A stretch of DNA of 64,000 nucleotides, from positions 62,001 through 126,000 of the forward strand of contig NZ_BAUU01000013.1 in assembly GCF_000513115.1 (NCBI RefSeq), written 5' to 3'. Source of the DNA: Halalkalibacter hemicellulosilyticusJCM 9152. GTDB taxonomy: Bacteria > Bacillota > Bacilli > Bacillales > Bacillaceae_D. Under the pieces are notes generated by a model. That model saw only the letters and a program-made list of their open reading frames with translations, was not told the DNA's origin and ran no database searches. Numbering within the stretch: position 1 is the first letter of the stretch; every line of letters begins with the position of its first letter. A program made the position numbers and the translations under genes. Shown here piece by piece: positions 28,105 through 37,276 of the stretch.

Positions 28105-28140
28105 AACACACTTAGGAATACAATCTTAAGTGTGTTTTTT
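28105..28140 (+). terminator. Hairpin with T-run before the DUF6526 gene
   Basis: AACACACTTA pairs perfectly with TAAGTGTGTT and is followed by T6. Confidence 0.75.
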
Positions 28141-28204
28141 ATCCTATAACCCCAACTACCCAACTTCTGGTATATAATAAACCTATAAACCTTAGGAGGT
28201 ACAT

Positions 28205-28633
28205 ATGAAACAACAAAACTACGAAAATCACAGTAAGGTCGACCCGGTTTTTCACTTTGGAATTACACTGTTATCTCTGGTCACATTGATTTTATCGGTT
28301 GTATTCTTCTTTAAAAATGTGGATACACAGACGGTGCTTAGTTTTGTGGTATTATTCGCCTCGTTCAAATTTTTATTTATAATCCTAAAACTAAGAGGAT
28401 ATGCCCTCCAACTTCAGGATCGGATTATCCGTAATGAAGAAAATTTCCGTTGCTATCGATTAACGGGGAAGCAGTTAGATTCCACATTATCATTAAAACA
28501 AATCATTGCTCTCCGGTTTTCGTCTGATGAAGAATTTCCAGGTTTAGTGGAACGGACACTATCAGAAAATCTATCACCACAAGACATTAAAAAAGCAGTA
28601 CAAAACTGGCGTGCAGATCATCATCGAGTATAA
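28205..28633 (+). CDS. DUF6526 family membrane protein
   Basis: 142 residues with two N-terminal membrane helices (FHFGITLLSLVTLILSVVFF and TVLSFVVLFASFKFLFIILK) and a soluble C-terminal part (LSLKQIIALRFSSDEEFPGL..LSPQDIKKAVQNW). I recall this layout as DUF6526. AGGAGG precedes the ATG and a TATAAT box lies upstream. It precedes the ABC exporter pair by 60 bp and may belong with it. Confidence 0.65.
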   Translation: MKQQNYENHSKVDPVFHFGITLLSLVTLILSVVFFFKNVDTQTVLSFVVLFASFKFLFIILKLRGYALQLQDRIIRNEENFRCYRLTGKQLDSTLSLKQIIALRFSSDEEFPGLVERTLSENLSPQDIKKAVQNWRADHHRV

Positions 28634-28693
28634 ACAACACAGAACGGACCAACTCACCCAGGGAGGTTACTTTTTTAGAAAAGGAGGCTCGTT

Positions 28694-29618
28694 ATGCCTA
28701 ATGAAATAATGGTAGATGTAAAAGGTCTTGAGAAAAAGTACGGCTCGGTTACTGCAGTTAAAGGAGTCGTATTTCAAGTGGAAAAGGGAGAAATCTTCGG
28801 TTTGCTTGGTCCGAATGGAGCCGGAAAGACGACGACGATCGAAATGCTAGTCGCTCCGGAGGCCGGATAAAGGGACGGCGACGCTTGCGCACCATGATGT
28901 GAAAAAGGAAGTGAATAAGGTCAAAGAAGTGATCGGGGTGCAGCTTCAGTCGACTTCGCTGTTTGAGCTGTTGAAGGTAGAAGAGATCCTTCATTTATAT
29001 GCGAGTTTTTATCCTAGTCATGTGGACATTGAGAGGTTGATCGAGGAGATGCTCCTGACTGAGAAGCGGAAGGACCGGATCAAGGGGCTCTCGGGTGGAC
29101 AAAAGCAGCGGCTGTCTATTGCACTAGCATTGATTCACGATCCGGATATCGTGTTTCTGGATGAGCCGACGACAGGACTCGATCCGCAGGCGAGAAGGAC
29201 ACTGTGGGACATTATCCTGCGCTTGAAGGAACAGGGGAAGACGGTGCTCCTCTCCACTCATTATATGGATGAAGCACATGTGCTCTGCGACCGCATCGGC
29301 ATCATGGACCAAGGGGACCTGATCGCCCTCGACACGCCAGCGAACCTTGTGAAAACATTACAGTCCACGAGCACCATCGAATTCCATTTGAATAACCCGC
29401 CTGAAAAGGAATGGTTCATGAAGATGAACGGTGTCGAAGAAGTGTCCATCAAGGATACCTTCATCCAGCTTTATACAGACGACCTTAAGCTGGCCCTGAC
29501 ATCCCTTATCGGTGTGTCGGAAGAGCACAATCTAAACATCAGCGATCTCCAAACGCGCCAGTCGACTTTAGAGGATGTATTCATCCATATGACAGGAAGG
29601 AGGCTGCGTGAATCATGA
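28694..29618 (+). pseudogene. ABC exporter ATP-binding protein, frameshifted
   Basis: ABC-2-type ATPase. The first frame reads [18 protein letters not shown] and then stops. From about 28858 another frame continues ([17 protein letters not shown]) with signature [15 protein letters not shown], Walker B IVFLDEPTTGLDP and the switch His in LLSTHYMDEAH. The break near 28851-28858 needs two added bases or one removed. Restored size is about 308 residues. Codon use from here to 30700 is clearly more G+C-rich than its surroundings, suggesting transfer. It overlaps the permease gene by 4 bp. Confidence 0.85.
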
Positions 29619-30706
29619 AAGCTTATTGGCAGTTAACCCTAGCACAATTACGTATCTTTGCCCGTAACAAGCAAGTATTATTCTTCACGTTACTTTTCCC
29701 GGTTATCCTTATGGTGGCCATTGGATCTTTTGCAGGTGGGGGAGATTCACTCTCTTTAACAGTAGGGATGATCGATGTGGACCAAACCGATGCCTCGAAG
29801 GACTTAAAGGAATTGTTTAATAAAAATGAGGGAATCGAGACAACTAAATATGAGAACATCAAAACGGGAAAAGAAGCCGTCAAAAATGGAGATATCCAGC
29901 TTCTCATCGAAATCCCCAAAGGATATGAAGAAAACTTGAAGGGGGAGAACCAAGCTTTCTCACTACCAGTATACTATAACGAAAAAAACCTGACTACGTC
30001 AGAGCTTGGATTGACGGTAGTGAACGGAATCATCGATGAATATAGCAAGGACCTTGTTGACTACAAGCCACTAGTGACGATTGAGAGGGTAGGAATCGAG
30101 ACTCTAAACCTTCGATATGTTGATTTCCTTGTACCAGGCATCGTCGCCATGATGATCATGAGCAACAACATGAATGGAGTTGCTGGTCAAATCTCAGCCT
30201 GGCGTGAGCGGGGGATCCTCCGTAGAATGCAAGGGACGAGACTGAAAGCCTCAACATTCATAGCGGCCCAGATTACGGCTCGACTACTGCTCAACGGAAC
30301 CCAGGCACTACTCGTCGTACTGATCGCCGATCTCATCTTTGACATTAACGTTGTCGGTTCCTGGCTTGCCATGATCTTCTTCATCGTACTTGGAACCCTT
30401 GCCTTCATGGCACTCGGCTTCATCATCGCCGGACTTGCGAAAAACCCGGAAAGCGCAGGTCCGATTGCAGGATTTGTCACGTTTCCGATGCTGTTTCTAG
30501 GGGGAGTATTCTTCCCCATCAGCAATATGCCGGATCCCATTCAGCTGATTGTGAAGGTATTGCCGATTGCTCATTTGAGTTCGGCTTTAAGGGAAACGAT
30601 GAATATTGGGACTCCGTTTTTGGAGTTAAAGATGGAGACACTTATCCTAGGTGCATGGCTAGTTGGTGGGTTTGCCGTGGCTAGTTGGGTATTTAAGTGG
30701 GAGTGA
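29615..30706 (+). CDS. ABC-2 type transporter permease
   Basis: 363 residues. One N-terminal helix, a ~150-residue outside domain (SLTVGMIDVDQTDASKDLKE), then five C-terminal helices. The ABC-2 signature GQISAWRERGILRRMQGTRL and FPMLFLGGVFFPISNMPDPI are clear. It pairs with the preceding ATPase to form an exporter. The substrate could be an antibiotic, peptide or lipid; nothing decides it. Higher G+C than neighbouring genes. Confidence 0.88.
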   Translation: MKAYWQLTLAQLRIFARNKQVLFFTLLFPVILMVAIGSFAGGGDSLSLTVGMIDVDQTDASKDLKELFNKNEGIETTKYENIKTGKEAVKNGDIQLLIEIPKGYEENLKGENQAFSLPVYYNEKNLTTSELGLTVVNGIIDEYSKDLVDYKPLVTIERVGIETLNLRYVDFLVPGIVAMMIMSNNMNGVAGQISAWRERGILRRMQGTRLKASTFIAAQITARLLLNGTQALLVVLIADLIFDINVVGSWLAMIFFIVLGTLAFMALGFIIAGLAKNPESAGPIAGFVTFPMLFLGGVFFPISNMPDPIQLIVKVLPIAHLSSALRETMNIGTPFLELKMETLILGAWLVGGFAVASWVFKWE

Positions 30707-30784
30707 GATTAACACTATTTGTGGAAACTTTTGATAAACGAACAAAAAGAAAGAACGTGTTTTGAAAAAAGATTGGATAAAAAG

Positions 30785-30807
30785 AGGCCACTGAAAAGGT
30801 GCTTAGT
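30785..30807 (+). repeat. Repeat family R1, half copy cut by an IS end
   Basis: GAGGCCACTGAAAAGG matches the left arm of R1 and stops where the IS3-type end begins at 30808. The right arm is missing. Confidence 0.4.
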
Positions 30808-31066
30808 TGTTTACCCCTAAAAGTTAGAGTTTTATTATGCAGCTGATTGGCTGGATTGAGTTCGATATTCAACTGGGCTCAATCCAGCTAGTTTGTCTTT
30901 TGATCTTTCATGGTTGTACCAATAGATATATTCTTCAATCCGTCTTTTTAATTCTTCATAGCTTACTAATTCTTCCCCATAGTACATTTCTTGCTTTAAA
31001 ATCCCAAAGAAATTTCCCATTGAAGCGTTGTCTGCGCAGGTTGCTTTACGTGACATACTTTGGTGT
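30808..31066 (-). mobile_element. IS3-family insertion sequence remnant
   Basis: The C-terminal ~76 residues of an IS3/IS150-group transposase (OrfB) are encoded at 30835-31066: SMSRKATCADNASMGNFFG, then ERIEEYIYWYNHERSKDKL-type sequence and LAGLSPVEYR. They include the end of the rve domain, with the last catalytic Glu normally in the NFFG...LK region replaced by Gly/Ile context. The terminal end TGTTTACCCCTAAAAGTTAG lies at 30808. The rest of the element is gone upstream of about 31066, so it is not active. Confidence 0.85.
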
Positions 31067-31198
31067 GGCAGATTTCCGCAGGAGGATAGGGCAAGCTGAA
31101 ATTTGCTGATGTAGCAAGTTAGTTCAGCGTATTCCTACAGGAGCGTGCCGCGATCCCGGTGGTGTCGATTGAAAGACAAGCGTTTTAATAAATACTTC
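31067..31198. other. Gene-free stretch beyond the IS remnant
   Basis: About 130 nt of G+C-richer sequence, including GATTTCCGCAGGAGGATAGG and CGTGCCGCGATCCCGG. It does not continue the transposase frame. It may be part of another repeat, but there is no second copy in this window. Confidence 0.3.
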
Positions 31199-31624
31199 TT
31201 AAAGGTTCTTCTCCATCGTAACGTGAGGTATTCCTGCATCTAGAAAAGGCTCATTGGATACGGTCACATATCCGAGCTTTTTATAAAAGCCTTCAGCCTG
31301 ACATTGAGCATTTAATTTTAGTTTATTGTAACCATTTGAGTAGGCTGTTTCTTGAATTTTTTTCATTAAAGCCTGTCCGGCTCCCGTTCCACGAGCTTCC
31401 TTGAGAAGACAAATACGTTCTATTTTACCGAAGTCTTCAATGAAACGTAGGCGACCTGCACCTACCGGTAAACCGTTGTTGTACATGACAAAATGAATGG
31501 CTTCCTCTTCGTATTGATCAATTTCCTCATTAAGAGGAACTTGTTGTTCCGAGACAAATACCTTAGTACGTACATCGTAGGCATCTTGTCGTTGGTCTTT
31601 ATTCGTTACTTGAATTATTTCCAT
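31199..31624 (-). CDS. yjcF: GNAT N-acetyltransferase, YjcF-like
   Basis: 141-residue acetyl-CoA-dependent transferase. The acetyl-CoA loop reads ARGTGAGQALMKKI near residue 78, preceded by KIERICLLKE. The C-terminal half (NAQCQAEGFYKKLGY) is typical of the ElaA/YjcF group. It is preceded on the same strand by yjcH, and B. subtilis has yjcF and yjcH close together. The acceptor substrate is unknown. Confidence 0.82.
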   Translation of the reverse strand: MEIIQVTNKDQRQDAYDVRTKVFVSEQQVPLNEEIDQYEEEAIHFVMYNNGLPVGAGRLRFIEDFGKIERICLLKEARGTGAGQALMKKIQETAYSNGYNKLKLNAQCQAEGFYKKLGYVTVSNEPFLDAGIPHVTMEKNL

Positions 31625-31653
31625 AATCGTTTCTCCTTCTCAAGATGTTTATT

Positions 31654-32385
31654 CTATGACAATAAATGTTTTATTCCTCTAGGCAAGTCTTTTTGCCAAT
31701 GAACCCACTTATGATCACCATCAAATTCATGGTATTCATAAGTGAATGACATTTGCTCCATAACTTTTCGTAATTCTCGGTTAGGAGGGAGAAAATTAAC
31801 AATGTTACCGTCAGTTGTGTTGACAGCAGTCTCCTGTAGTCCGATGACATGATAGACGGAGAGTTCCTCTGGCTGTTTACATTTTTTCACTTCATTCATC
31901 ACTTCATCGTTCACAAATGGAGAGTGCATCATCACTTTCCCAAATAGACTTGGGTATCGAACAGCTGTTACTAACGAAACTGTTCCTCCTAGTGAATCAC
32001 CTGCTAATGTTCTTGCATGTGCAAGTGGTTCAAGCGGATAGTGTTCGTCTAAATAAGGAAGAAGCTCGTTTGCTAAAAAGCGAATATATGCTTCATTTTG
32101 CACGTCCTTTGGGTAGTATCGCTCTCTTCTAATGTCGACAGAAGGATAAGGAATTCCGACAATAATCGTTTCACTGATTTCTCCATCATCTAAAAGTTTC
32201 TCAACGACTCGTGGAATTCGGCCGATTTGAAAATAGTCGCTTCCATCCTGACAAATAAGAACTTCGTAAGATTGGAGAGGGGTGTAATCAGGAGGGGTAT
32301 AAATGATAAGTGGAATATCCTCTTTTAATTCTTTACTTGTAATACGATCATCACGAATCGTTCCTTGTAACGGTTTCTTTGCCAT
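31654..32385 (-). CDS. yjcH: Esterase of the enterochelin-esterase-like family, YjcH-like
   Basis: 243-residue alpha/beta hydrolase. Nucleophile elbow LAGDSLGGTVSLVTA near residue 124 (catalytic Ser), later HVIGLQETAV and the C-terminal His in DGDHKWVHWQ. The YjcH/Fes-like group hydrolyses ester bonds; the substrate here is not evident. Probably co-transcribed with the GNAT gene 29 bp downstream. Confidence 0.82.
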   Translation of the reverse strand: MAKKPLQGTIRDDRITSKELKEDIPLIIYTPPDYTPLQSYEVLICQDGSDYFQIGRIPRVVEKLLDDGEISETIIVGIPYPSVDIRRERYYPKDVQNEAYIRFLANELLPYLDEHYPLEPLAHARTLAGDSLGGTVSLVTAVRYPSLFGKVMMHSPFVNDEVMNEVKKCKQPEELSVYHVIGLQETAVNTTDGNIVNFLPPNRELRKVMEQMSFTYEYHEFDGDHKWVHWQKDLPRGIKHLLS

Positions 32386-32515
32386 AAGTTAAGTTCCTTT
32401 CTATGTATACTTATACTAGTGTACAAAAATACTATAATGAATGCCAAGAAGAAGTCTTTGTGTATTTTAAAATGATTATGTAAAATAAATAAAACATGAA
32501 AAGCAGGTGTTTAAA

Positions 32516-32698
32516 TTGAAGCAACCACCAAAATGGATTTATTATAGTAAAGTTTTTTATTCAAAATTTCAAGCTGGCTGCGTTAAAGCCAAAATAGAAG
32601 ATAATTGGATCAATGGTCATGAAATTGGTCCAATTGTCGAAATCAAGCGATTAAAATCCAAGCGATATGTTGTGAGGTATACATATGATGAAAGTTAA
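32516..32698 (+). CDS. Small uncharacterised protein
   Basis: 60 residues, basic and aromatic-rich (QPPKWIYYSKVFYSKFQAG). TTG 32516 follows AGCAGGTG. No family recognised. It could be a chance ORF; the ribosome-binding site and steady amino-acid mix favour a real gene slightly. Confidence 0.4.
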   Translation: MKQPPKWIYYSKVFYSKFQAGCVKAKIEDNWINGHEIGPIVEIKRLKSKRYVVRYTYDES

Positions 32699-32744
32699 AT
32701 CAAAACGAAAAAGTATGAGTTCTAACTTTTTTGGGCCCTTTAAG

Positions 32745-32846
32745 CAATGTTTGAACCGTTTCTTATGTAATAATCTTAATTTGAGTGAAGCAGTTGCTAA
32801 TCAAATGAAGGCCACTGAAAAAGTTGATTTATACTTTTTCAGTGGC
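32745..32846 (+). repeat. Repeat family R1, degenerate copy
   Basis: CCCTTTAAGCAATG, AACCGTT and GAGTGAAGC echo the R1 core. It ends in a perfect 15-bp inverted repeat (GGCCACTGAAAAAGT at 32810-32824 with its complement at 32832-32846). The 3' hairpin could also act as a bidirectional terminator. Confidence 0.55.
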
Positions 32847-32893
32847 CTCAAATCTCCTGCCATTATCAAAGGAGAGTCTTTAGAGAACAGTTA

Positions 32894-33328
32894 TTAAGAG
32901 AAAATCTGTAAATATTTACCGTATCCTTCTTTTTCTAAATCCTTTTTCGGAATAAAACGTAGTGCAGCTGAATTGATACAGTATCGAAGCCCAGTTGGTG
33001 CGGGGCCGTCTGGGAAAATGTGACCGAGATGAGAGTCCGCCTTTGTACTTCTAACTTCGGTTCGAATCATCCCGTGACTCATATCCTTTTTTTCTTTAAT
33101 TTCATTCTCATTAATTGGTTTTGTGAAGCTTGGCCATCCACAACCGGCGTCAAATTTATCCTTCGAGCTAAACAGAGCTTCACCTGAAATAAGATCGACA
33201 TAAATTCCTTCTTCCTCATGATTGTAATACTCATTTTGAAACGGAGGCTCGGTTCCATTTTCCTGTGTAACATGAAACTGAATGGGTGATAGTCGTTCTT
33301 TTAATGATTTTTTACGATCGTTAGTCAT
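32894..33328 (-). CDS. msrB: Peptide methionine-R-sulfoxide reductase
   Basis: 144 residues. Reduces the R epimer of methionine sulfoxide in proteins. Motifs: [13 protein letters not shown] near residue 61, [20 protein letters not shown] with the catalytic Cys near 118, and INSAALRF. The zinc-binding CxxC pairs of some MsrB proteins are absent. It overlaps the msrA stop as TAATG, so the two are coupled. Confidence 0.93.
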   Translation of the reverse strand: MTNDRKKSLKERLSPIQFHVTQENGTEPPFQNEYYNHEEEGIYVDLISGEALFSSKDKFDAGCGWPSFTKPINENEIKEKKDMSHGMIRTEVRSTKADSHLGHIFPDGPAPTGLRYCINSAALRFIPKKDLEKEGYGKYLQIFS

Positions 33329-33870
33329 TATTTCTCTCCTCCATACCAGTGGCGTTCAATAAATGCTTTTCGCCCTGAACCGATTTGATACCTTGTATAA
33401 TGAGCTGGGTTTTTTTTGTAATAGTCTTGGTGATAATCTTCAGCAGGATAAAAGGTTTTTGCAGGTAAGATATGTGTGGCAACCGTTTTGGAAAAGCGAT
33501 TGCTTTTCTCTAATTCCTGCTTAGAGAATTCTGCTTTTTGTTTTTGTGTTTCATTGTGATAGAAAATAGCGGTACGATACGAATCACCGCGATCGTAAAA
33601 TTGTCCTCCTGGATCAGTTGGATCAATTTGAGACCAAAAGATAGTAAGCAGCTGGTCGTAGGAAATAATCATTGGGTCATACGTAATTTGAACAGCTTCA
33701 AAATGTCCAGTTGTTTCTGAACAAACTTCTTCGTATGTTGGATTTTCTGTATGCCCACCTGTATAGCCAGATATAACACGTTCGATTCCTTCAAATTGGT
33801 CAAAAGGCTTAACCATACACCAAAAACATCCACCAGCAAATGTTGCTGTTTCAACGGAATTAGCTACCAT
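33328..33870 (-). CDS. msrA: Peptide methionine-S-sulfoxide reductase
   Basis: 180 residues. Catalytic motif [11 protein letters not shown] near residue 14 with the active Cys, then [26 protein letters not shown] and [13 protein letters not shown]. It repairs the S epimer and works with MsrB in the same operon. GGAGGGAG ribosome-binding site before ATG. Confidence 0.95.
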   Translation of the reverse strand: MVANSVETATFAGGCFWCMVKPFDQFEGIERVISGYTGGHTENPTYEEVCSETTGHFEAVQITYDPMIISYDQLLTIFWSQIDPTDPGGQFYDRGDSYRTAIFYHNETQKQKAEFSKQELEKSNRFSKTVATHILPAKTFYPAEDYHQDYYKKNPAHYTRYQIGSGRKAFIERHWYGGEK

Positions 33871-33913
33871 GATTGCTCCCTCCTTCTGTAAAGAAGTATA
33901 CCATGATTTTCAT

Positions 33914-34393
33914 TTATTGACTGTGTACTTGCTTACGAAAAATAATCATAATTAATTTTCTAATGAATAGTCCGACTACATATCCACTTAGGTGAAAGAG
34001 AATAGGAGACCAAATGACTCCGATCAAATGATTAGAGATTGTTATACTTTGAGAAAAAATGATTCCTACGGTACCGAAATATGCTGATGTGACAAATGGG
34101 ATGAAAGCATAACGGATAGCTTTTCCACCTGCATCACGATATGCATCATACATGGAAAATATATAGACACAAGGATAGAACATAATCCATTGATAATCAA
34201 CACTAGCATTAGCAAGTTCTCCTTTTCCGTAAAAGCTAGGAATAATAGCAAAATTTAATCTAGCTTGAACATTAATGGTGAATTCTAAAATAATAAAAAA
34301 GAATCCTTTTACATACTTTTTATTGAGAAACTGTCCAAAACCGGGGAAGGCAATGCTCCAAAATAATACCTCTGCACGTTTTTCAATTCCCAT
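33914..34393 (-). CDS. Uncharacterised membrane protein
   Basis: About 159 residues with four hydrophobic segments. The N-terminus reads FPGFGQFLNKKYVKGFFFI, which looks like the short membrane hairpin of TM2-type domains. ATG 34393 sits 5 nt after AGGTGG. No function can be assigned. Confidence 0.6.
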   Translation of the reverse strand: MGIEKRAEVLFWSIAFPGFGQFLNKKYVKGFFFIILEFTINVQARLNFAIIPSFYGKGELANASVDYQWIMFYPCVYIFSMYDAYRDAGGKAIRYAFIPFVTSAYFGTVGIIFSQSITISNHLIGVIWSPILFHLSGYVVGLFIRKLIMIIFRKQVHSQ

Positions 34394-34583
34394 GTTCTCC
34401 ACCTGCGCTAACCTAATAATTATGATGTACCTATATCCTATAGGGTTTTGTTAGTGTTTCCTCATTTCCAATTTTTAACCAAGAATATAAAAAGTTTGAA
34501 ATTGGAGAATTCCCAAAATGAAAAGAAGAGCTGCCCATTCTGATAGACAACTCCTCACGACATAAGTAGGAAGATTAACTGCT

Positions 34584-34760
34584 TTATTTAGCGAGTCGAG
34601 CAGGTGATCTGTTTTGTTCTAACTGTTCTGGCAAACGTTCCACCGCCATTGTAACTCGATCGATTTTTTGTTCTAATCGATGCAGAAGATAGAGTGTAAT
34701 AACAAGTGGAAATCCATATTCACCAATAAGAGGAACGAAAAGATCAATGGTCGAATCCAT
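34584..34760 (-). CDS. YvrJ family small protein
   Basis: 58 residues: a hydrophobic N-terminal half (LFVPLIGEYGFPLVITLYLL) and a basic helix (HRLEQKIDRVTMAVERL). This matches the YvrJ family layout. Its ATG overlaps the stop of the DUF2922 gene (TAATG), so the genes are translationally coupled. Function unknown. Confidence 0.8.
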   Translation of the reverse strand: MDSTIDLFVPLIGEYGFPLVITLYLLHRLEQKIDRVTMAVERLPEQLEQNRSPARLAK

Positions 34761-34978
34761 TAAGGCAATTCAATGTCAGTAACGTTGCGTTCGACAATTC
34801 GTGCTCCACGGATTGCGACAAGGTTACCACCATTAGATTCGATTGCATCTTCTGCTAAAATTTGATTCATCGATTGTGAAATTAATTCACCATCAACTGG
34901 TTCAATTGGATCATCAACAGAAATGGTGACAAGACGTCCTTCTTCATTTTCAAATTGTAATTCTAATCGTTTACTCAT
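34760..34978 (-). CDS. DUF2922 protein
   Basis: 72 residues, beta-rich and acidic (KRLELQFENEEGRLVTISVD start). DUF2922 proteins are regularly found between DUF1659 and YvrJ genes, as here. No known activity. Confidence 0.8.
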   Translation of the reverse strand: MSKRLELQFENEEGRLVTISVDDPIEPVDGELISQSMNQILAEDAIESNGGNLVAIRGARIVERNVTDIELP

Positions 34979-34996
34979 TCTTTTATCCTCCTAATG

Positions 34997-35206
34997 TTAC
35001 ATAATAGAATATTGATTGTTTCGAATGGAATCGGCAACAGGGTACTGCTGCAATGATACGATAGCGTTAGTGAACTGAAGCAAGCTTTCATCTGTTGTTG
35101 TGCCTTTAATATTCGAGAATGTTTTCGCCTTTGTCACGTTAGCTCCTTCATCATCAACACCGACAATAAATAGAATCGATAAACGGCTGTTTTGTTGTTC
35201 ATTCAT
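34997..35206 (-). CDS. DUF1659 protein
   Basis: 69 residues from ATG 35206, behind a full-length ribosome-binding site AAGGAGGTGAT. The sequence (KTFSNIKGTTTDESLLQF, QYPVADSIRNNQYSI) fits DUF1659. First gene of the three-gene DUF1659-DUF2922-yvrJ operon. Confidence 0.8.
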   Translation of the reverse strand: MNEQQNSRLSILFIVGVDDEGANVTKAKTFSNIKGTTTDESLLQFTNAIVSLQQYPVADSIRNNQYSIM

Positions 35207-35391
35207 ATGATCACCTCCTTCATACTCTATATCGATTTGTTGCATACTTTTTAGTGATCATTGAGAAAGTAATAATAAACGTTTGAATGTAATTTGTTGC
35301 GGGTATACTTCTTTGTCTTTATTTTTCAATTAAGGTTGTTCCTTCATCATTGGAAATGGACTTATAATTTGAATAGAAATGAGGTTTGGCA

Positions 35392-37122
35392 ATGAATGAT
35401 CAAAGAATAGTCGATAAAGAAAAGGTTAGCAGTGTCTTACTTATTTCAGCTATTATCGTTGGTTTATTTGTACTATGGGGAGCATTATCCCCAAATACCC
35501 TAAATAGGGCTGCTAATGAGGGTTTAGATTGGATGCTCGTTAATTTTGGTTGGTTTTATATGCTTGTTACAGCTTTCTTTGTTGTGTTTGTCATAATATT
35601 AGCTATTAGTCCATACGGGAAGGTTCGTTTAGGAGACCCGAATGAGAAACCAGAGTATTCCTGGTATTCATGGATTGGCATGTTATTTGCGGCTGGAATT
35701 GGAGTAGGGTTTGTCTTCTGGGGAGTGGCTGAACCAGTTTTATATTATTTAGATCCACCTATGGGGTATACAGCAGAAACATCTGCTGCAGCTGTGGCTG
35801 GCTTACGTTATGCAGTTTATCACTGGGCGTTACATCCATGGGCTATTTTTTCAATTGTAGGGTTAACACTTGCTTACGTTCAATTTCGAAAGAATCGGCC
35901 TGCGCTTATTAGCTCTGCTTTCTATCCATTAATTGGAGATCGAGTGAATGGGTGGTTTGGTCGTTCTATTGATATACTGGCAGTGATTGCGACATGTACT
36001 GGAGTTGCGACTACATTTGGCTTAAGTGCCTTGCAAATTACAGGTGGTTTGTCTTACATTTCAGCTATTCCAAACAATGTATGGACGCAAATTACAATCA
36101 TTGCAATCGTAACGGTTCTATTTATGTTCTCTGCTGCGAAAGGTTTAGATAAAGGAATTAAAAGACTTAGTAATATTAATTTAGCAGTTGCTGGCTTGTT
36201 ACTACTATTTGTCATAGTTGTAGGGCCAACGTTATTTATTGCAGAAAGCATTGTCACTACATTGGGAGGTTATATTACGAATGTCGCAGAGATGAGCTTG
36301 ACGATGACCCCTTTTGCGGAGAGTGGTTGGTTAGGAAGAAATACGATATTTTTCTGGGCATGGCATATTGCGTGGGCGCCATTTATGGGAATATTTATAG
36401 CGCGTATTTCTCGTGGACGTACGATTCGTGAATTTATGGCAGGAGTTCTCTTAGTCCCTTCCTTATTAGCTGTTATTTGGTTCACTTCATTTGGAGGCAC
36501 GGCATTAAATATTGAAATTGCTGGATCGGTTCCAATTGGGGAAATGGTCACGGATAATGTCGAAATTGCCTTATTTGCTACATTAGGTGAACTACCATTA
36601 AGTATGATTACAAGCTTTCTAGCTGTTATATTAATATTAATTTTCTTTATTACTTCTGCTGATTCTGCCTCTTATGTGTTAGGAACAATGACTTCTAAAG
36701 GTAGCCTTAACCCAGGGTTAATGGTGAAAATGTTGTGGGGGATTTTAATTGCTGGTACAGCAAGCGTCCTATTGATTAGTGGAGATGGGGGACTAGGGGC
36801 TTTACAAACAGCATCGATTATTGCTGCATTACCATTTGCTATTATTATGGCATTCATGATTATTTCCGTATTGATTATGATAGGTCGTGATTATAGTAAG
36901 GAAAATGTTAAGAGAAGAAGACGGCGTCAAAAGAAAATGAGTGAGGAAATTAAAGATGATTTGTATGATGACTTAAAAGAAGATGTATATGAACAAGTAA
37001 AGGAAGAAGTAAGAGAAGATGTTTATGAGCAGGTGAAGGAAGAAGTTCGTGAGGATATTTACGAACAAGTGAAAGAAGAGCTATATGAAGAATTAAATGA
37101 AGATTCGGATTCAATGAAATAA
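35392..37122 (+). CDS. BCCT-family osmolyte transporter with acidic C-terminal tail
   Basis: 576-residue, 12-helix Na-coupled betaine/choline/carnitine transporter. Family marks: GMLFAAGIGVGFVFWGVAEP near residue 95 and WAWHIAWAPFMGIFIARISR near residue 322. After helix 12 a basic stretch (KRRRRRQKKM) is followed by about 55 very acidic residues with a repeating YEQVKEEVRED unit (three near-copies), predicted helical. In BetP the C-terminal helix senses osmotic stress. ATG 35392 follows GAGGT. OpuD-like; the exact substrate is not resolved. Confidence 0.88.
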   Translation: MNDQRIVDKEKVSSVLLISAIIVGLFVLWGALSPNTLNRAANEGLDWMLVNFGWFYMLVTAFFVVFVIILAISPYGKVRLGDPNEKPEYSWYSWIGMLFAAGIGVGFVFWGVAEPVLYYLDPPMGYTAETSAAAVAGLRYAVYHWALHPWAIFSIVGLTLAYVQFRKNRPALISSAFYPLIGDRVNGWFGRSIDILAVIATCTGVATTFGLSALQITGGLSYISAIPNNVWTQITIIAIVTVLFMFSAAKGLDKGIKRLSNINLAVAGLLLLFVIVVGPTLFIAESIVTTLGGYITNVAEMSLTMTPFAESGWLGRNTIFFWAWHIAWAPFMGIFIARISRGRTIREFMAGVLLVPSLLAVIWFTSFGGTALNIEIAGSVPIGEMVTDNVEIALFATLGELPLSMITSFLAVILILIFFITSADSASYVLGTMTSKGSLNPGLMVKMLWGILIAGTASVLLISGDGGLGALQTASIIAALPFAIIMAFMIISVLIMIGRDYSKENVKRRRRRQKKMSEEIKDDLYDDLKEDVYEQVKEEVREDVYEQVKEEVREDIYEQVKEELYEELNEDSDSMK

Positions 37123-37128
37123 AGAAGA

Positions 37129-37166
37129 CAACTGATTAAGCCCTTAATGCTAATCAGTTGTTTTCT
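37129..37166 (+). terminator. Terminator of the BCCT transporter gene
   Basis: CAACTGATTA/TAATCAGTTG perfect 10-bp stem with a TTTTCTTT tail. Confidence 0.8.
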
Positions 37167-37276
37167 TTATTAAGTATAAACATTATTAGAGCAGGTAAGT
37201 CATATGACTATACGGTTTATTAACCTATAACATAAGCTAAAATAAGATAACATAAAACTTGATTGAAGGTGATCAA

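Noticed and set aside
32685-32897. 70-residue plus-strand ORF
   Set aside because: It consists of a degenerate R1 repeat and its hairpin; no ribosome-binding site of its own.
37001-37110. Tandem repeat considered as a CRISPR-like array
   Set aside because: The repeats are in frame inside the BCCT transporter gene and encode the acidic tail; no spacers, no cas genes in the window.
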